Numbered from the stretch's first letter, positions 1-8,559 are shown. The stretch is DNA of 64,000 bases from Stenotrophomonas sp. 364 (GCF_009832905.1 NZ_CP047135.1:1714001-1778000), one strand, 5' to 3'. The notes: generated by a model from the letters alone, not told the origin. Translations and numbers: made by a program.

Positions 1-1
1 T

Positions 2-478
2 CTCGATGGCGGGCTGCGCAGCGAGCAGCGGGATACCGTTGCGGTGCCGCCGTTGTCCGCGCTGGAGGTGGGCCGGTTCGCCGATGCGGACCTGTTGAAG
101 GGGGCCGATCCCGCCGGCACGGTGGCGGTGGTCGAGTTGCTGGACGGCACGCAGGTGGTGTCGCGGCAGGTGGTCTATTTCGTGGCGGCCAAGGCGCTGG
201 CGTTGTCGCCGGTGAAGATCGACAGCGCGCTGCGCGCGGACGGCGAGGGTGCCGTGCTGACGCTGCGTGCGCCGAAGCTGGTGCGTGCGCTGTGGATCGA
301 CTTCGACGGCCTGGATGCCACCCTGGACGACAACGCGCTGGACCTGGTGCCGGGCGAGACGGTCACCATCCGCCTGCGCAGTGAGGCGGACCTGGACACG
401 CTGCGTGATGCGCTGCGCTTTACCTCGCTTGCGGATGTAATGCGACGGGCGCCTGGCATGGCGCCAGCCGACCGGTAG
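2..478 (+). CDS. Beta-mannosidase, glycoside hydrolase family 2 (C-terminal part only)
   Basis: The reading frame is open from the window edge to a TAG at 476-478, so only the last ~158 residues are visible. They form beta-strand-rich sequence (Val, Leu and Asp rich, 'VVSRQVVYF', 'LVPGETVTIRLRS') that resembles the C-terminal Ig-like/mannosidase domain of GH2 exo-beta-mannosidases, which remove terminal beta-mannose from manno-oligosaccharides. The catalytic (beta/alpha)8 barrel lies outside the window, so the call rests on the tail alone. The stop codon is part of a GTAG repeat motif (GTAG at 475-478), so the end of the gene is formed by repeat-like sequence. Another GH2 enzyme or a different Ig-domain hydrolase cannot be excluded. 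Confidence 0.7.
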   Translation, partial: LDGGLRSEQRDTVAVPPLSALEVGRFADADLLKGADPAGTVAVVELLDGTQVVSRQVVYFVAAKALALSPVKIDSALRADGEGAVLTLRAPKLVRALWIDFDGLDATLDDNALDLVPGETVTIRLRSEADLDTLRDALRFTSLADVMRRAPGMAPADR

Positions 479-501
479 AGCCGATTCGGTAGAGGCGACC
501 G

Positions 502-572
502 GTAGAGCCGACTGTTAGTCGGCTGCTCTTCTTCGATCGGCATGGCGTCAGCCGACTAACAGTCGGCTCTAC
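502..572. repeat. Inverted pair of GTAG (SMAG/REP-type) palindromes
   Basis: A GTAG-headed hairpin at 502-523 (stem GCCGACT/AGTCGGC) is followed about 28 nt later by its exact inverse at 551-572, which ends in CTAC. Partial GTAG copies lie at 475-500 and CTAC remnants at 578-610. A GTAG tetranucleotide followed by a short imperfect palindrome is the known signature of Stenotrophomonas REPs. The pair fills the space between the tail-to-tail genes at 478 and 608 and could fold into a strong transcript-end structure for both. Confidence 0.85.
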
Positions 573-607
573 CCGTCAGGTCTACCGGTCGGGTCTGCCC
601 GTGCGCT

Positions 608-1306
608 CTACAGCGTAATCTGCTGGAAATTCTCGACGCGGTCGTGGCCGTGGGTCGCCTCGCCGCTGCGCGGCAGCGGGTAGTCGTCCAGGCGGTCGAG
701 CAGACGGGTCTGCAGGCCGGCCTCGCGTGCGGCATCCAGCTCTTCGACCACGTCGGACAGGAACACGATCTGGCCCGCCGGTACCCCGATCGCCTTGACG
801 ATGTGGCGGTAGCTGTCGGCGTCGCGCTTGCCGCCCACTTCGGTGTCGAACCAGCCCGACACCAGCCCGGTCAGGTCACCGGCCTCGCTGAAGCCGAAGA
901 ACTGCTTCTGCGCCGGCACCGAGCCGGACGAGTACACGTACAGCGGCTTGCCTTCGGCATGCCAGCCCTTCAGCACCGCTGCCACTTCCGGGTAGAAGTG
1001 CGCCTTGTAGTCGCCGTTGCGGTAGCCGCTTTCCCAGATCATGCCCTGCAGCGCCTTCAGCGCGGTGTGCTTGCGGTCCTGGTCGATCCAGCCCTGCAGC
1101 GTCTCCACGATCAGGCTGTCCTGGCAGGCGCCGCCGATCTCCGCGGCCACCGCGTCCAGCCAGCGGCGCACCTCCGGCTGCTGGCCATGGGCGGCGACGA
1201 ACGCCGGCAGGGCCTTGCGCGCATACGGGAACAGCACATTCTTGACGAACGAAATGCTGCTGGTGGTGCCCTCGATATCGGTGAGGATGACGGTCGGATG
1301 CGGCAT
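608..1306 (-). CDS. mtnC: Acireductone synthase / enolase-phosphatase E1
   Basis: A 232-residue HAD-superfamily enzyme of the methionine salvage pathway. It enolises and then dephosphorylates 2,3-diketo-5-methylthiopentyl-1-phosphate to give acireductone. The N-terminal HAD motif I is '[10 protein letters not shown]' (residues 8-17), the DxE variant typical of this family. Motif II lies in '[11 protein letters not shown]', and the C-terminal acidic motif in '[13 protein letters not shown]'. Length fits the usual 225-235 residues. It starts 3 nt after the end of mtnD on the same strand, so the two are surely co-transcribed. The upstream partner mtnB is also nearby, giving the order mtnB-mtnD-mtnC. 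Cytoplasmic. Confidence 0.95.
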   Translation of the reverse strand: MPHPTVILTDIEGTTSSISFVKNVLFPYARKALPAFVAAHGQQPEVRRWLDAVAAEIGGACQDSLIVETLQGWIDQDRKHTALKALQGMIWESGYRNGDYKAHFYPEVAAVLKGWHAEGKPLYVYSSGSVPAQKQFFGFSEAGDLTGLVSGWFDTEVGGKRDADSYRHIVKAIGVPAGQIVFLSDVVEELDAAREAGLQTRLLDRLDDYPLPRSGEATHGHDRVENFQQITL

Positions 1307-1309
1307 GGA

Positions 1310-1873
1310 TCAGTCGGCCTGGTGCTGTGCGGGGTGGTAACGCGGGAACTGCTGGGCGATGTCGCTGCCGGTGAAATGGCCCACCCAGCCGTCGGCTTCG
1401 GTGAAGAAGCGGATCGCCACGAAGCTGGGCTCTTCGCCCATGTCGAACCAGTGGGTGATGCCATCGGGCACGGCGATCAGGTCGTCCTTGACGCACTCGA
1501 TCTCGTAGACCTTGCCGTCCAGGTGCAGCGTGAACAGGCCGGAGCCGGCCACGAAGAAGCGCACCTCGTCTTCCTTGTGGAAGTGTTCGTCGAGGAACTT
1601 CTTGCGCAGCTCGGCGCGGTTGGGGTTGTCCGGGGCAATCGAGGCCACGTCCACGCTCTTGAACCCATGCTCGGCGACCAGCCGGTCGATGTCGGCCTTG
1701 TAGGCGGCGAACACCTCCTCCTGGCTCGCGCCGGGCGCGACCTCCTGGGTGGCTTGCCAGCGCTCGAAGGTGACGCCGATCTGCTTGAGTTCGGCGGCGA
1801 TCGCCGCGCCTTCGCGGCTGTCGAACAGCGGGGCGTCCGGGGCGGTGTCGTCAAAAATGCGGAGTCGGCTCAT
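1310..1873 (-). CDS. mtnD: Acireductone dioxygenase
   Basis: A 187-residue cupin-fold metalloenzyme that cleaves acireductone with O2. The Fe form gives the methionine keto-acid precursor plus formate; the Ni form gives an off-pathway product with CO. The metal ligands are visible: the HxHxxxE pattern in '[13 protein letters not shown]' and a later His in '[10 protein letters not shown]'. The start MSRLRIFDD matches family N-termini. The gene is the middle one of mtnB-mtnD-mtnC and is separated from mtnB by 226 bp of non-coding sequence, long for an operon, so it may have its own promoter. Confidence 0.95.
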   Translation of the reverse strand: MSRLRIFDDTAPDAPLFDSREGAAIAAELKQIGVTFERWQATQEVAPGASQEEVFAAYKADIDRLVAEHGFKSVDVASIAPDNPNRAELRKKFLDEHFHKEDEVRFFVAGSGLFTLHLDGKVYEIECVKDDLIAVPDGITHWFDMGEEPSFVAIRFFTEADGWVGHFTGSDIAQQFPRYHPAQHQAD

Positions 1874-2099
1874 GGCGGCGGCAGTGAGGCGGAGAAAGGG
1901 GGAAGGAAAGGGTACCAGCGCAGCGCCGGGGAAGGGGCCGCAGGCTGATGGTGAAGGGCAGAATACAGATTCCCTTCAGGAATCTGCATGGACCCGTGGC
2001 CACCGAGCGGCCGGCACTACCGGGTCCGGGGGGGCGTTGAGCCCGCCGGCGGTACCCGCTGTGCCCCGGAGATCGCGTGGAGCCGGGCGGCGGTACCGG

Positions 2100-2744
2100 T
2101 CAGCCGCGCAGTTTGCGCAGTTCCAGTTCGCAGTGGAACAGGAATTCGAAGGCTTCCAGGTGGCGGCGTGCTTCGGCCATGGTGCGGCCCCAGGCGTACA
2201 GGCCGTGGCCGTCGATCAGGTAGCCCCACAGGCATTGGGTGTCGAGCAGCGCGTCGACCTGGGCCGACAGCACGTCCATGTCCTGGGTGTTGGCGAACAC
2301 CGGCACGTCGATGGCCATTTCGTGGGTGCTGTTGCCGTGGAAGGCCTTGAGCAGCTCATAACCTTCCAGGCGGATATGGCCCTGCGGCGCATACAGGCGC
2401 GAGGCGACGGTCTGCACGGGCGAGTGGGTGTGCAGCACGCAGCCGATTTCCGGGAACCGGCGATACAACTGGGTGTGCAGCAGGGTTTCGGCGGACGGCC
2501 GCAGCGGACGCCCCACGGCCTTGCCGTCGAAGTCGACCACCATGATGTCGTCCTCCACCAACCGGCCCTTGTCCTTGCCGGACACGGTGATCGCCGCATG
2601 GCGATCATCCAGACGATGGGAGAAGTTGCTGCTGGTCGCCGGCGTCCAGCCCGCCTGGGCCAGCTCACGCACGTTGTCGATCAGCACCTGGGCCAGCTCG
2701 CTCAGGCGCGCCGTATCGTAGGGGAAGGTGTTCATGGCTGGCAT
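2100..2744 (-). CDS. mtnB: Methylthioribulose-1-phosphate dehydratase
   Basis: A 214-residue class II aldolase-fold zinc enzyme that dehydrates methylthioribulose-1-phosphate in methionine salvage. The Zn-binding HxH lies in '[13 protein letters not shown]' and the third His in '[11 protein letters not shown]'. The substrate-binding N-terminal half contains '[12 protein letters not shown]'. It is first in the minus-strand mtnB-mtnD-mtnC group. The upstream enzymes (MTA nucleosidase or phosphorylase, and the isomerase mtnA) are not in this window, so the pathway must be completed elsewhere in the genome. Confidence 0.95.
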   Translation of the reverse strand: MPAMNTFPYDTARLSELAQVLIDNVRELAQAGWTPATSSNFSHRLDDRHAAITVSGKDKGRLVEDDIMVVDFDGKAVGRPLRPSAETLLHTQLYRRFPEIGCVLHTHSPVQTVASRLYAPQGHIRLEGYELLKAFHGNSTHEMAIDVPVFANTQDMDVLSAQVDALLDTQCLWGYLIDGHGLYAWGRTMAEARRHLEAFEFLFHCELELRKLRG

Positions 2745-2806
2745 TTTAACGGGGTGGATCGGTAAAAGCAGGTACTACGTAGATCCGTTTTCCTGACTGG
2801 GCTGGG

Positions 2807-2987
2807 CTGGGCGGGGTGGGGTTTGCGGGGGACGCCGTGAATACGTCCTTGTAGGCTTGGTCGCCGCTTGCGCGCGTGCGCTCTCGTGCGCACACGGCAA
2901 GACCGGGGTTGGGCGTCCTGCCCAACCCGCCCGAGGCACGCCTCGGGCCCATGCGGCTCACACCCCCGCAAACCCCACCCCGCCCAG
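2807..2987 (-). repeat. Long palindromic element, copy A
   Basis: A perfect 25-bp inverted repeat (2807-2831 against 2963-2987, G-rich against C-rich) encloses 131 bp. Read on the minus strand, the interior begins TGTGAGCCGCATGG and ends with GCGGCGACC, then AAGCCTACAAGGACGTA, then CGGCGT. These are the same blocks as in copy B at 3307-3404. Compared with B, about 80 nt containing at least two nested hairpins (around 2910-2950) sits exactly at the tip of the GCCGCAT/ATGCGGC hairpin. No coding capacity. The function is not known to me. Confidence 0.8.
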
Positions 2988-3069
2988 CCCCCCACACGCT
3001 GAGGCGCGTGCCAGCGTTGTGGGGTGGGGGGGAGAAAAAGCAAAGCCGGCCAGTGGCCGGCTCCAAGGC

Positions 3070-3094
3070 GTGACGACCAACGGTCGTCACCTAC
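3070..3094 (-). repeat. Single GTAG-type REP palindrome
   Basis: The hairpin TGACGACC-aac-GGTCGTCA (3071-3089) is followed by CTACC, which is a GTAG-headed REP on the minus strand. It sits between large elements A and B. Confidence 0.75.
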
Positions 3095-3306
3095 CGCGAT
3101 TGCATTTTTGGTGGCCAATCACCGAACACCGAACATCGGCCATCAAGGACCACGCTGTCGAAAAGCGGCGACCAACAGTCACCCCTCATCAATTTTCATC
3201 CTTCCCCAGCGCCCCCGATCACCCGAAGCAATGAAACCAGGCAACAGCCACCCAGCCCTAACGCCGCGTTGGCTCCTGGCACCGTCACACGGAACCTGTC
3301 GAGGGT

Positions 3307-3404
3307 GGGGCGGGGTGAGGTTGCGGGGGTGTGAGCCGCATGGATGCGGCGACCAAGCCTACAAGGACGTACTTGCGGCGTCCCCCGCGGCCTCACCCCG
3401 TCCC
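3307..3404 (+). repeat. Long palindromic element, copy B (compact form)
   Basis: A 23-nt G-rich arm (3307-3329) pairs with a C-rich arm (3382-3404). All three non-Watson-Crick positions are G-T, which would be G-U wobbles in RNA. The interior of 52 nt starts TGTGAGCC, holds the hairpin GCCGCATGGATGCGGC, then GACCAAGCCTACAAGGACGTA, and ends ACTTGCGGCGT. It is the minimal version of the family and lies in opposite orientation to copy A. The sequence just upstream, CTGTCGAGGGT (3297-3307), also precedes copy C in element orientation. Confidence 0.8.
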
Positions 3405-3433
3405 GCCATCCCCACAGCACCCCCAGAGCCGCA

Positions 3434-3450
3434 GTTGCCGTTGCCGTTGC
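3434..3450. repeat. GTTGCC hexanucleotide repeat
   Basis: About 2.8 units of GTTGCC lie just outside the right end of palindromic element B. A comparable hexamer run follows element D at 15994. Confidence 0.5.
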
Positions 3451-3498
3451 ACTTGCAGTAAAAGCGGGCAGCCGGGCCGCAGGCCCGGCACCCCCCCC

Positions 3499-4926
3499 TT
3501 ACTTCCCGGCAAGCCGACTATTCCGATACCCGTACCCGAAGTAGATCGCAAAGCCCACCGCCGTCCAGATCCCCATCAGCATCCAGTTGTGCGCCGTCAT
3601 CGCCGTCAACAGCGCGATACAGCTCAGCACCCCCAGACTGCAGATCAACCACGCCATCGGCATCCGGAACGGACGCGGCAAGTCCGGCTGCGTACGACGC
3701 AGAATCAACACCCCCGCGCACACCGCCGCGAACGCAATCAGCGTGCCCATCGACGTCAGCTCGCCCAGGATATCCAGCGGAAACAGCGCCGCCAGCAGCG
3801 CGATCCCGATCCCCGTGATCACCGTATTGATGTGCGGCGTCCGGTACTTCGGATGAATCTTCGTGAACACCGGCGGCAACAATCCGTCGCGCCCCATGAT
3901 CATGAAAATACGCGGCTGCCCGATGATCATCACCAGCACCACCGACGACAACCCGATCAGTGCCCCGATCTCCACCACGATCCGCAACCAGCCCAACTGC
4001 GGGTGCGCGGCCACCGCCGTCACCACCGGCTCGTCGGTGCCCAGCAGCTGGTACGGCACCAGCCCGGTCATCACCGCCGCCATCGCGATGTACAGCACCG
4101 TGCAGATCACCAGCGACAACAGCATGCCGATCGGCATGTCACGCTGCGGCTTGTGCGACTCCTGCGCCGCCACCGACACCGCCTCGAACCCGATGTAGGC
4201 GAAGAACACCATCGCCGCACCGCGCAGCACCCCCTCGAAGCCGTACTTGCCCGGTCCCGCGTTCTCCGGGATGAACGGCGTCCAGTTGGCGGGATCCACG
4301 TACTTCCAGCCCGCGACGATCACCAGGATGATCAGCCCGGTCTTGAGCACCACCATCGCCATGTTCATCGCCGAGGATTTGCTGATCCCCACGTAACACA
4401 GCCAGGTCAGCAGCAGCACCAGGATCGCGGCCGGAATGTTGGCGATCGCCCCGGTCGGGCGCAACTGCGCATCCAGCGGTGCGCTGACCAGCGCGGCCGG
4501 CAGGTGGATGTCGAAATGACTGAGCAGGCTCAGGAAATAGCCGGTCCAGCTGACCGCCACCGCCGAGGCCGAGACGCCGTATTCGAGCACCAGCATCCAG
4601 CCGATGAACCAGGCCGACAGCTCGCCGAAGGTGGCGTAGGTATAGGTGTAGGCGCTGCCGGAGACCGGCACCATCGCCGCGAACTCGGCATAGGCCATCG
4701 CGCAGAACGCGCAGCAGATCGCGGCGAGCACGAACGACAGCATGATCGCCGGGCCGGCGTGGTTGGCCGCGGCCTGGCCGGTGATCACGAAGATGCCGCC
4801 GCCGATCACCGCGCCGATACCCAGCGCGGTCAGCCCCCAGGGGCCGAGCGTGCGGCGCAGGCTCAGGCCGTTGGCGTCTTCGTGGGCGGCGTGCGGGTGC
4901 TTGGTGGCCCACAGTTGCTTGAACAT
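3499..4926 (-). CDS. APC-family amino-acid permease (paralog 1)
   Basis: A 475-residue inner-membrane transporter of the amino acid-polyamine-organocation superfamily with about 12 hydrophobic segments. The diagnostic first helix is 'GIGAVIGGGIFVITG' (residues ~37-51), which contains the broken-helix G[AS]G[IV]F substrate site. The sixth helix region contains 'VFFAYIGFEAVSVAAQE'. The family (YfnA/CAT-like) imports amino acids by proton symport or exchange; the substrate cannot be read from sequence. It lies 66 bp downstream of a close paralog (4993-6471) on the same strand and probably shares its transcript. Confidence 0.9.
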   Translation of the reverse strand: MFKQLWATKHPHAAHEDANGLSLRRTLGPWGLTALGIGAVIGGGIFVITGQAAANHAGPAIMLSFVLAAICCAFCAMAYAEFAAMVPVSGSAYTYTYATFGELSAWFIGWMLVLEYGVSASAVAVSWTGYFLSLLSHFDIHLPAALVSAPLDAQLRPTGAIANIPAAILVLLLTWLCYVGISKSSAMNMAMVVLKTGLIILVIVAGWKYVDPANWTPFIPENAGPGKYGFEGVLRGAAMVFFAYIGFEAVSVAAQESHKPQRDMPIGMLLSLVICTVLYIAMAAVMTGLVPYQLLGTDEPVVTAVAAHPQLGWLRIVVEIGALIGLSSVVLVMIIGQPRIFMIMGRDGLLPPVFTKIHPKYRTPHINTVITGIGIALLAALFPLDILGELTSMGTLIAFAAVCAGVLILRRTQPDLPRPFRMPMAWLICSLGVLSCIALLTAMTAHNWMLMGIWTAVGFAIYFGYGYRNSRLAGK

Positions 4927-4992
4927 GGTGTGGTTTCTTGTACGTGGAGCGTATGTGGAACGGGCCGGCGCTGGGCCGGCCCGTCAGGTGCA

Positions 4993-6471
4993 TCAGGCCG
5001 ACGGCGTATTGAGCTTGCTGTGGCGCATGCCGTAACCGAAGTAGATCAGCAGGCCCAGGACCGTCCAGCCCACGAACAGGTGCCAATGCACCACGAACGC
5101 CTGCCAGAACAGGAACAGGCACGACGCCGCGCCCAGCGGGCAGATCACCCACACCATCGGCACGCGGAACGGACGCGTCAGCTCCGGCCGGGTGTAGCGC
5201 AGGATCAGCACGCCCACGCAGACCGTGGCGAAGGCCAGCAGGGTGCCCATCGAGACCAGCTCGCCAAGCACGTTCAGCGGCACCAGGCCGGCCAGTGCGG
5301 CGGCGATCACGCCGACCACGATCGTGGCCCAGTACGGCGTGCGGAAGCGCTTGTGGACCTTGCCGAACACCTTCGGCAGCAGGCCGTCGCGCGAAATGGT
5401 GTAGGCGATGCGGGTCTGGCCCATCATCATCACCAGCACCACCGAGGACAGGCCGGCAATGGCGCCGATCTCCACGGCGGTCTTCAGCCAGGACAGGCTC
5501 GGGTAGGCCTCCAGCGCGGTGGCCACCGGCTTGTCGGTGCCCAGCAGGTGGTACGGCAGCATGCCGGTCAGCACCGCGCACACGATGATGTAGACGAGGG
5601 TGCAGACCGCCAGCGAGCCGAGCAGGCCGATCGGCATGTTGCGCTGCGGGTCCTTGGTTTCACCGGCAGCGGTGGAGACCGCATCGAAGCCGATGTAGGC
5701 GAAGAACACGATGGTGGCCGCGCGGAACACGCCGCTCCAGCCGAACTCGCCGGACACGCCGGTGTTTTCCGGAATGAACGGGTGCCAGTTGGCCGGGTCC
5801 ACGTGGGCAGCGCCGATACCCACGAACAGGCAGATCACGAAGACCTTGATGGCCACGATGATCGCGTTGACGAACGCAGACTGGGTCACGCCCACATACA
5901 GCAGGCCGGTCACCGCCGCCACGATTAGCATCGCCGGCAGGTTGAACAGCTTGCCGGAGGCGGCGAACTCATGCCCGTTCCAGGCAATCGGTGCGGCGCT
6001 CAGCGCGTCCGGGAACGGCATGTGCAGCGTGGTGGTGATGAAGCTGATCAGGTAGGCCGACCAGCCCACCGCGACCGACGCTGACGCGAACAGGTACTCC
6101 AGCACCAGGCACCAGCCGATGAACCAGGCCATGCCTTCGCCGAGGGTGGCGTAGGAGTAGGAGTAGGCGCTGCCGGAGACCGGCATCATTGCCGCGAATT
6201 CGGCGTAGCACAGGCCGGCCAGCGCGCAGGCGAAGCCGGCGAACACGAACGACAGCATGACCGCCGGGCCGGCATGGTTGGCCGCGGCCTGGCCGGTCAG
6301 CACGAAGATGCCGGCACCGATCACCGCGCCGATCCCGAGCATGATGAGGTGTTTGGCTGTGAGGGTCCGTTTCAGTGTGGCTTCGCCGTCCAGGCTGCCT
6401 TCGATGGGTTCACCCGCGTCGACGTGGCCGGCGGGTTCAACCGGTTTGACCCTCAACAGAGACTTCAGCAT
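4993..6471 (-). CDS. APC-family amino-acid permease (paralog 2)
   Basis: A 492-residue paralog of the permease at 3499-4926 with the same 'GIGAVIGAGIFVLTG' first-helix signature and 'VFFAYIGFDAVSTAAGE'. The start at 6471 (MLKSLLRVKP) is chosen because the frame extends further upstream only into Cys/Arg-rich sequence with no membrane character. A hydrophilic N-terminus of ~55 residues precedes helix 1. Tandem duplication of the pair is evident from near-identical blocks in helices 1, 3 and 6. Substrate unknown; probably a cationic or branched-chain amino acid, which is a guess from family breadth. Confidence 0.9.
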   Translation of the reverse strand: MLKSLLRVKPVEPAGHVDAGEPIEGSLDGEATLKRTLTAKHLIMLGIGAVIGAGIFVLTGQAAANHAGPAVMLSFVFAGFACALAGLCYAEFAAMMPVSGSAYSYSYATLGEGMAWFIGWCLVLEYLFASASVAVGWSAYLISFITTTLHMPFPDALSAAPIAWNGHEFAASGKLFNLPAMLIVAAVTGLLYVGVTQSAFVNAIIVAIKVFVICLFVGIGAAHVDPANWHPFIPENTGVSGEFGWSGVFRAATIVFFAYIGFDAVSTAAGETKDPQRNMPIGLLGSLAVCTLVYIIVCAVLTGMLPYHLLGTDKPVATALEAYPSLSWLKTAVEIGAIAGLSSVVLVMMMGQTRIAYTISRDGLLPKVFGKVHKRFRTPYWATIVVGVIAAALAGLVPLNVLGELVSMGTLLAFATVCVGVLILRYTRPELTRPFRVPMVWVICPLGAASCLFLFWQAFVVHWHLFVGWTVLGLLIYFGYGMRHSKLNTPSA

Positions 6472-6654
6472 GCAGTGCTTCCCTAAATGGACAAAGGTGA
6501 GGTGCGCGGTACATTGCCGGGCACCTTGATGGCAACTGGGCGCCCCAGCGTGCGGGGCCCGCTGTACCTTAGCCAAAGCTGAAGCCCGCGCACAAGCACA
6601 AATGCAGCATGGCCCGGCGATAATCGACAAATCCCGCCCGAACCCCCCGCCACC

Positions 6655-7236
6655 ATGTCGCTGAACCCTGAATCCGTTGTCATTGCTGATGCTGAACTGC
6701 GTGCCCAACTGGCTGCGTATGCGCAGCGCCAGCCCGCCGACGCCGCCCTGGCTGACGAATTCAGCACACTATTGGACGATCCGGAGAACCCGTTCCTGCG
6801 TGAACGGCTGGCCGGTCATTTCACCGGCAGTGCATGGCTGGTCAGTGCCGACGGGGAGCGCGTGCTGCTCACCCACCACCGCAAACTGGACCGCTGGCTG
6901 CAGCTGGGCGGGCATGCCGACGGCGACCGCAACCTGGCCCGGGTGGCGCTCAAGGAGGCGGAGGAAGAGTCCGGGCTGAGCGGGCTCGTGCTGGAGGATG
7001 GCGCGCTGTTCGACATCGACAAGCACTGGATCCCCGAACGCAGGGACGTGCCGGGCCATTGGCATTACGACGCCCGCTACGTGGTGCGGGCGGTGGGCAG
7101 CGAACAGTTTGCGATCAGCGAAGAGTCGCTGGCGCTGGCGTGGCGGGAGATCCGTGACGTGGCCGCGGCAGTGATCGACGCCCCGGACAACGACGACTCG
7201 CTGCCGCGCATGGCCAAGCGCTGGCTCGCCCGGTAG
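6655..7236 (+). CDS. NUDIX hydrolase
   Basis: A 193-residue protein with a NUDIX box at residues ~84-107 ('GGHADGDRN...KEAEEESGL'). The helix with the metal-binding EExxE core is present. The first box Glu is replaced by Arg and the canonical Arg of REUXEE is Lys, so it is a divergent box. NUDIX enzymes hydrolyse a nucleoside diphosphate linked to another moiety; the substrate is unknown. It is divergent from the permease at 6471 across 183 bp. Its TAG stop (7234-7236) is the TAG of a GTAG repeat immediately downstream. Confidence 0.85.
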   Translation: MSLNPESVVIADAELRAQLAAYAQRQPADAALADEFSTLLDDPENPFLRERLAGHFTGSAWLVSADGERVLLTHHRKLDRWLQLGGHADGDRNLARVALKEAEEESGLSGLVLEDGALFDIDKHWIPERRDVPGHWHYDARYVVRAVGSEQFAISEESLALAWREIRDVAAAVIDAPDNDDSLPRMAKRWLAR

Positions 7237-7311
7237 GCGACGACCGTTGGTCGTCGCGTGGGGCGATCGGCTCCCGTTCGAAGGTGTATCGACCAACGGT
7301 CGATACCTGCC
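7233..7311. repeat. Inverted pair of REP palindromes between convergent genes
   Basis: GTAG at 7233 heads the hairpin GCGACGACC-gtt-GGTCGTCGC. A second hairpin, GTATCGACC-aac-GGTCGATAC (about 7286-7304), follows in inverse orientation. The pair fills the gap between the NUDIX gene and serA, where it may act as a transcript-end structure. Confidence 0.8.
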
Positions 7312-7317
7312 TGGGGG

Positions 7318-8559
7318 TCAATACAACACGCGCGTCCGCAGCGTGCCCGGGATCGCGGCCAGTTCGTCGCGCACCGCGCCGGCCTGTGCCTCGCTGGCGG
7401 TGATGTCGATCACCACGTAGCCCACCTTGGGGTCGGTGCGCAGGAACTGGCCGTCGATGTTGACGTTGTGGCGCGAGAAGATCTCGTTGACCTTGGACAG
7501 CACGCCCGGCACGTTCTGGTGGATGTGCAGCAGGCGCAGGCTGTCCTCGTGCTCGGGCAGGGTCACTTCGGGGAAGTTGACCGCCGACAGGGTGCTGCCG
7601 TTGTCGCTGTAGCGCACCAGCTTGGCCGCCACTTCAACGCCGATGTTGTCCTGCGCCTCCAGCGTGCTGCCGCCCACGTGCGGGGTCAGGATCACGTTGT
7701 CGTGCGCGGTCAGCGGCGACACGAAGGCATCGCCGTTGCCCTTGGGCTCGATCGGGAACACGTCCAGTGCCGCGCCCCCGATGTGGCCCGCATGCAGGGC
7801 CGCATCCAGCGCGTCGATATCGACCACGGTGCCGCGTGCGGCGTTGATCAGGTGCGCGCCGGGGCGCATGCGGGCCAGCTGTTCGGCGCCGATCATCCAC
7901 TGCGTGGCCGGGGTTTCCGGCACGTGCACGGTGACAATGTCCGCACGCGACAGCAGGTCGTCCAGGCTGATGGCCGCGCGGGCATTGCCCAGCGACAGCT
8001 TGGTTTCCACGTCGTGGAAGATCACCTGCATGCCCATGGCCTCGGCCATCACGCCCACCTGGGTGCCGATATGGCCATAGCCGATGATGCCCAGCGTCTT
8101 GCCGCGCACTTCGTGGCTGCCGGCGGCGGATTTGGACCAGCCGCCGCGATGGCATTCGGCATTCTTCTGCGGGATGCCACGGGTGAGCATGATCGCTTCG
8201 GCGATGACCAGTTCGGCCACGCTGCGGGTGTTGGAGTAGGGCGCGTTGAACACCGGGATGCCGGCCAGTTCGGCCGCGTCCAGGTCGACCTGGTTGGTAC
8301 CGATGCAGAAGCAGCCTACCGCCATCAGGCGCTTGGCGTTGGCCAGCACGTCGGCGCTGAGCTGGGTACGCGAGCGGATGCCGACGATGTGCGCTTCGGC
8401 GATGCGTGCCTTCAACTCGTCCTCCGGCAGCGCCTTGCTGTGCAGTTCGATCTGCGAATAGCCGGCGGCGGTGAACACGTCGATCGCGGTCTGGCTCACC
8501 CCCTCCAGCAACAGCACGCGGATATCCTGCTTCGGGAACGAGGTCTTCTTCGGCGACAT
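7318..8559 (-). CDS. serA: D-3-phosphoglycerate dehydrogenase
   Basis: A 413-residue enzyme catalysing the NAD-dependent oxidation of 3-phosphoglycerate, the first step of serine synthesis. Visible are the Rossmann motif 'GYGHIGTQVG', the catalytic Arg in 'INAARGTVVD', the Glu in 'VFPIEP', the His in 'LTPHVGGST', and a C-terminal ACT domain (last ~75 residues, 'DITASEAQAGAV'), which in the family senses serine. Length matches the short E. coli type (410). The start at 8559 (MSPKKTSF) is preferred to the frame's upstream ATG because homology begins here. It faces away from a D-2-hydroxyglutarate dehydrogenase-like gene across 186 bp. Confidence 0.95.
   Translation of the reverse strand: MSPKKTSFPKQDIRVLLLEGVSQTAIDVFTAAGYSQIELHSKALPEDELKARIAEAHIVGIRSRTQLSADVLANAKRLMAVGCFCIGTNQVDLDAAELAGIPVFNAPYSNTRSVAELVIAEAIMLTRGIPQKNAECHRGGWSKSAAGSHEVRGKTLGIIGYGHIGTQVGVMAEAMGMQVIFHDVETKLSLGNARAAISLDDLLSRADIVTVHVPETPATQWMIGAEQLARMRPGAHLINAARGTVVDIDALDAALHAGHIGGAALDVFPIEPKGNGDAFVSPLTAHDNVILTPHVGGSTLEAQDNIGVEVAAKLVRYSDNGSTLSAVNFPEVTLPEHEDSLRLLHIHQNVPGVLSKVNEIFSRHNVNIDGQFLRTDPKVGYVVIDITASEAQAGAVRDELAAIPGTLRTRVLY

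Larger units (their letters stand above)
2745..3498. other. Gene-free region (754 bp) with two long palindromic elements and a REP
   Basis: No convincing gene lies between mtnB and the permease gene. Open frames here have no recognisable domains, and their residues simply track the GC-rich palindromes. The region holds a 181 bp inverted-repeat element (2807-2987), a single REP hairpin (3070-3094), a less GC-rich spacer of ~200 bp, a 98 bp element of the same family in the opposite orientation (3307-3404), and a short GTTGCC hexamer repeat (3434-3450). Promoters for mtnB (leftward) must lie at the left end. Confidence 0.8.

Noticed and set aside
2816..3004. Short coding frames in the mtnB-permease interval
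   Set aside because: They run through a perfect 25-bp inverted repeat, and their residues are fixed by the palindrome. No homology is visible.
3331..5928. 865-codon open frame opposite the two permeases
   Set aside because: Arg/His/Gln-rich shadow of two well-supported transporter genes; it also crosses a palindromic element.
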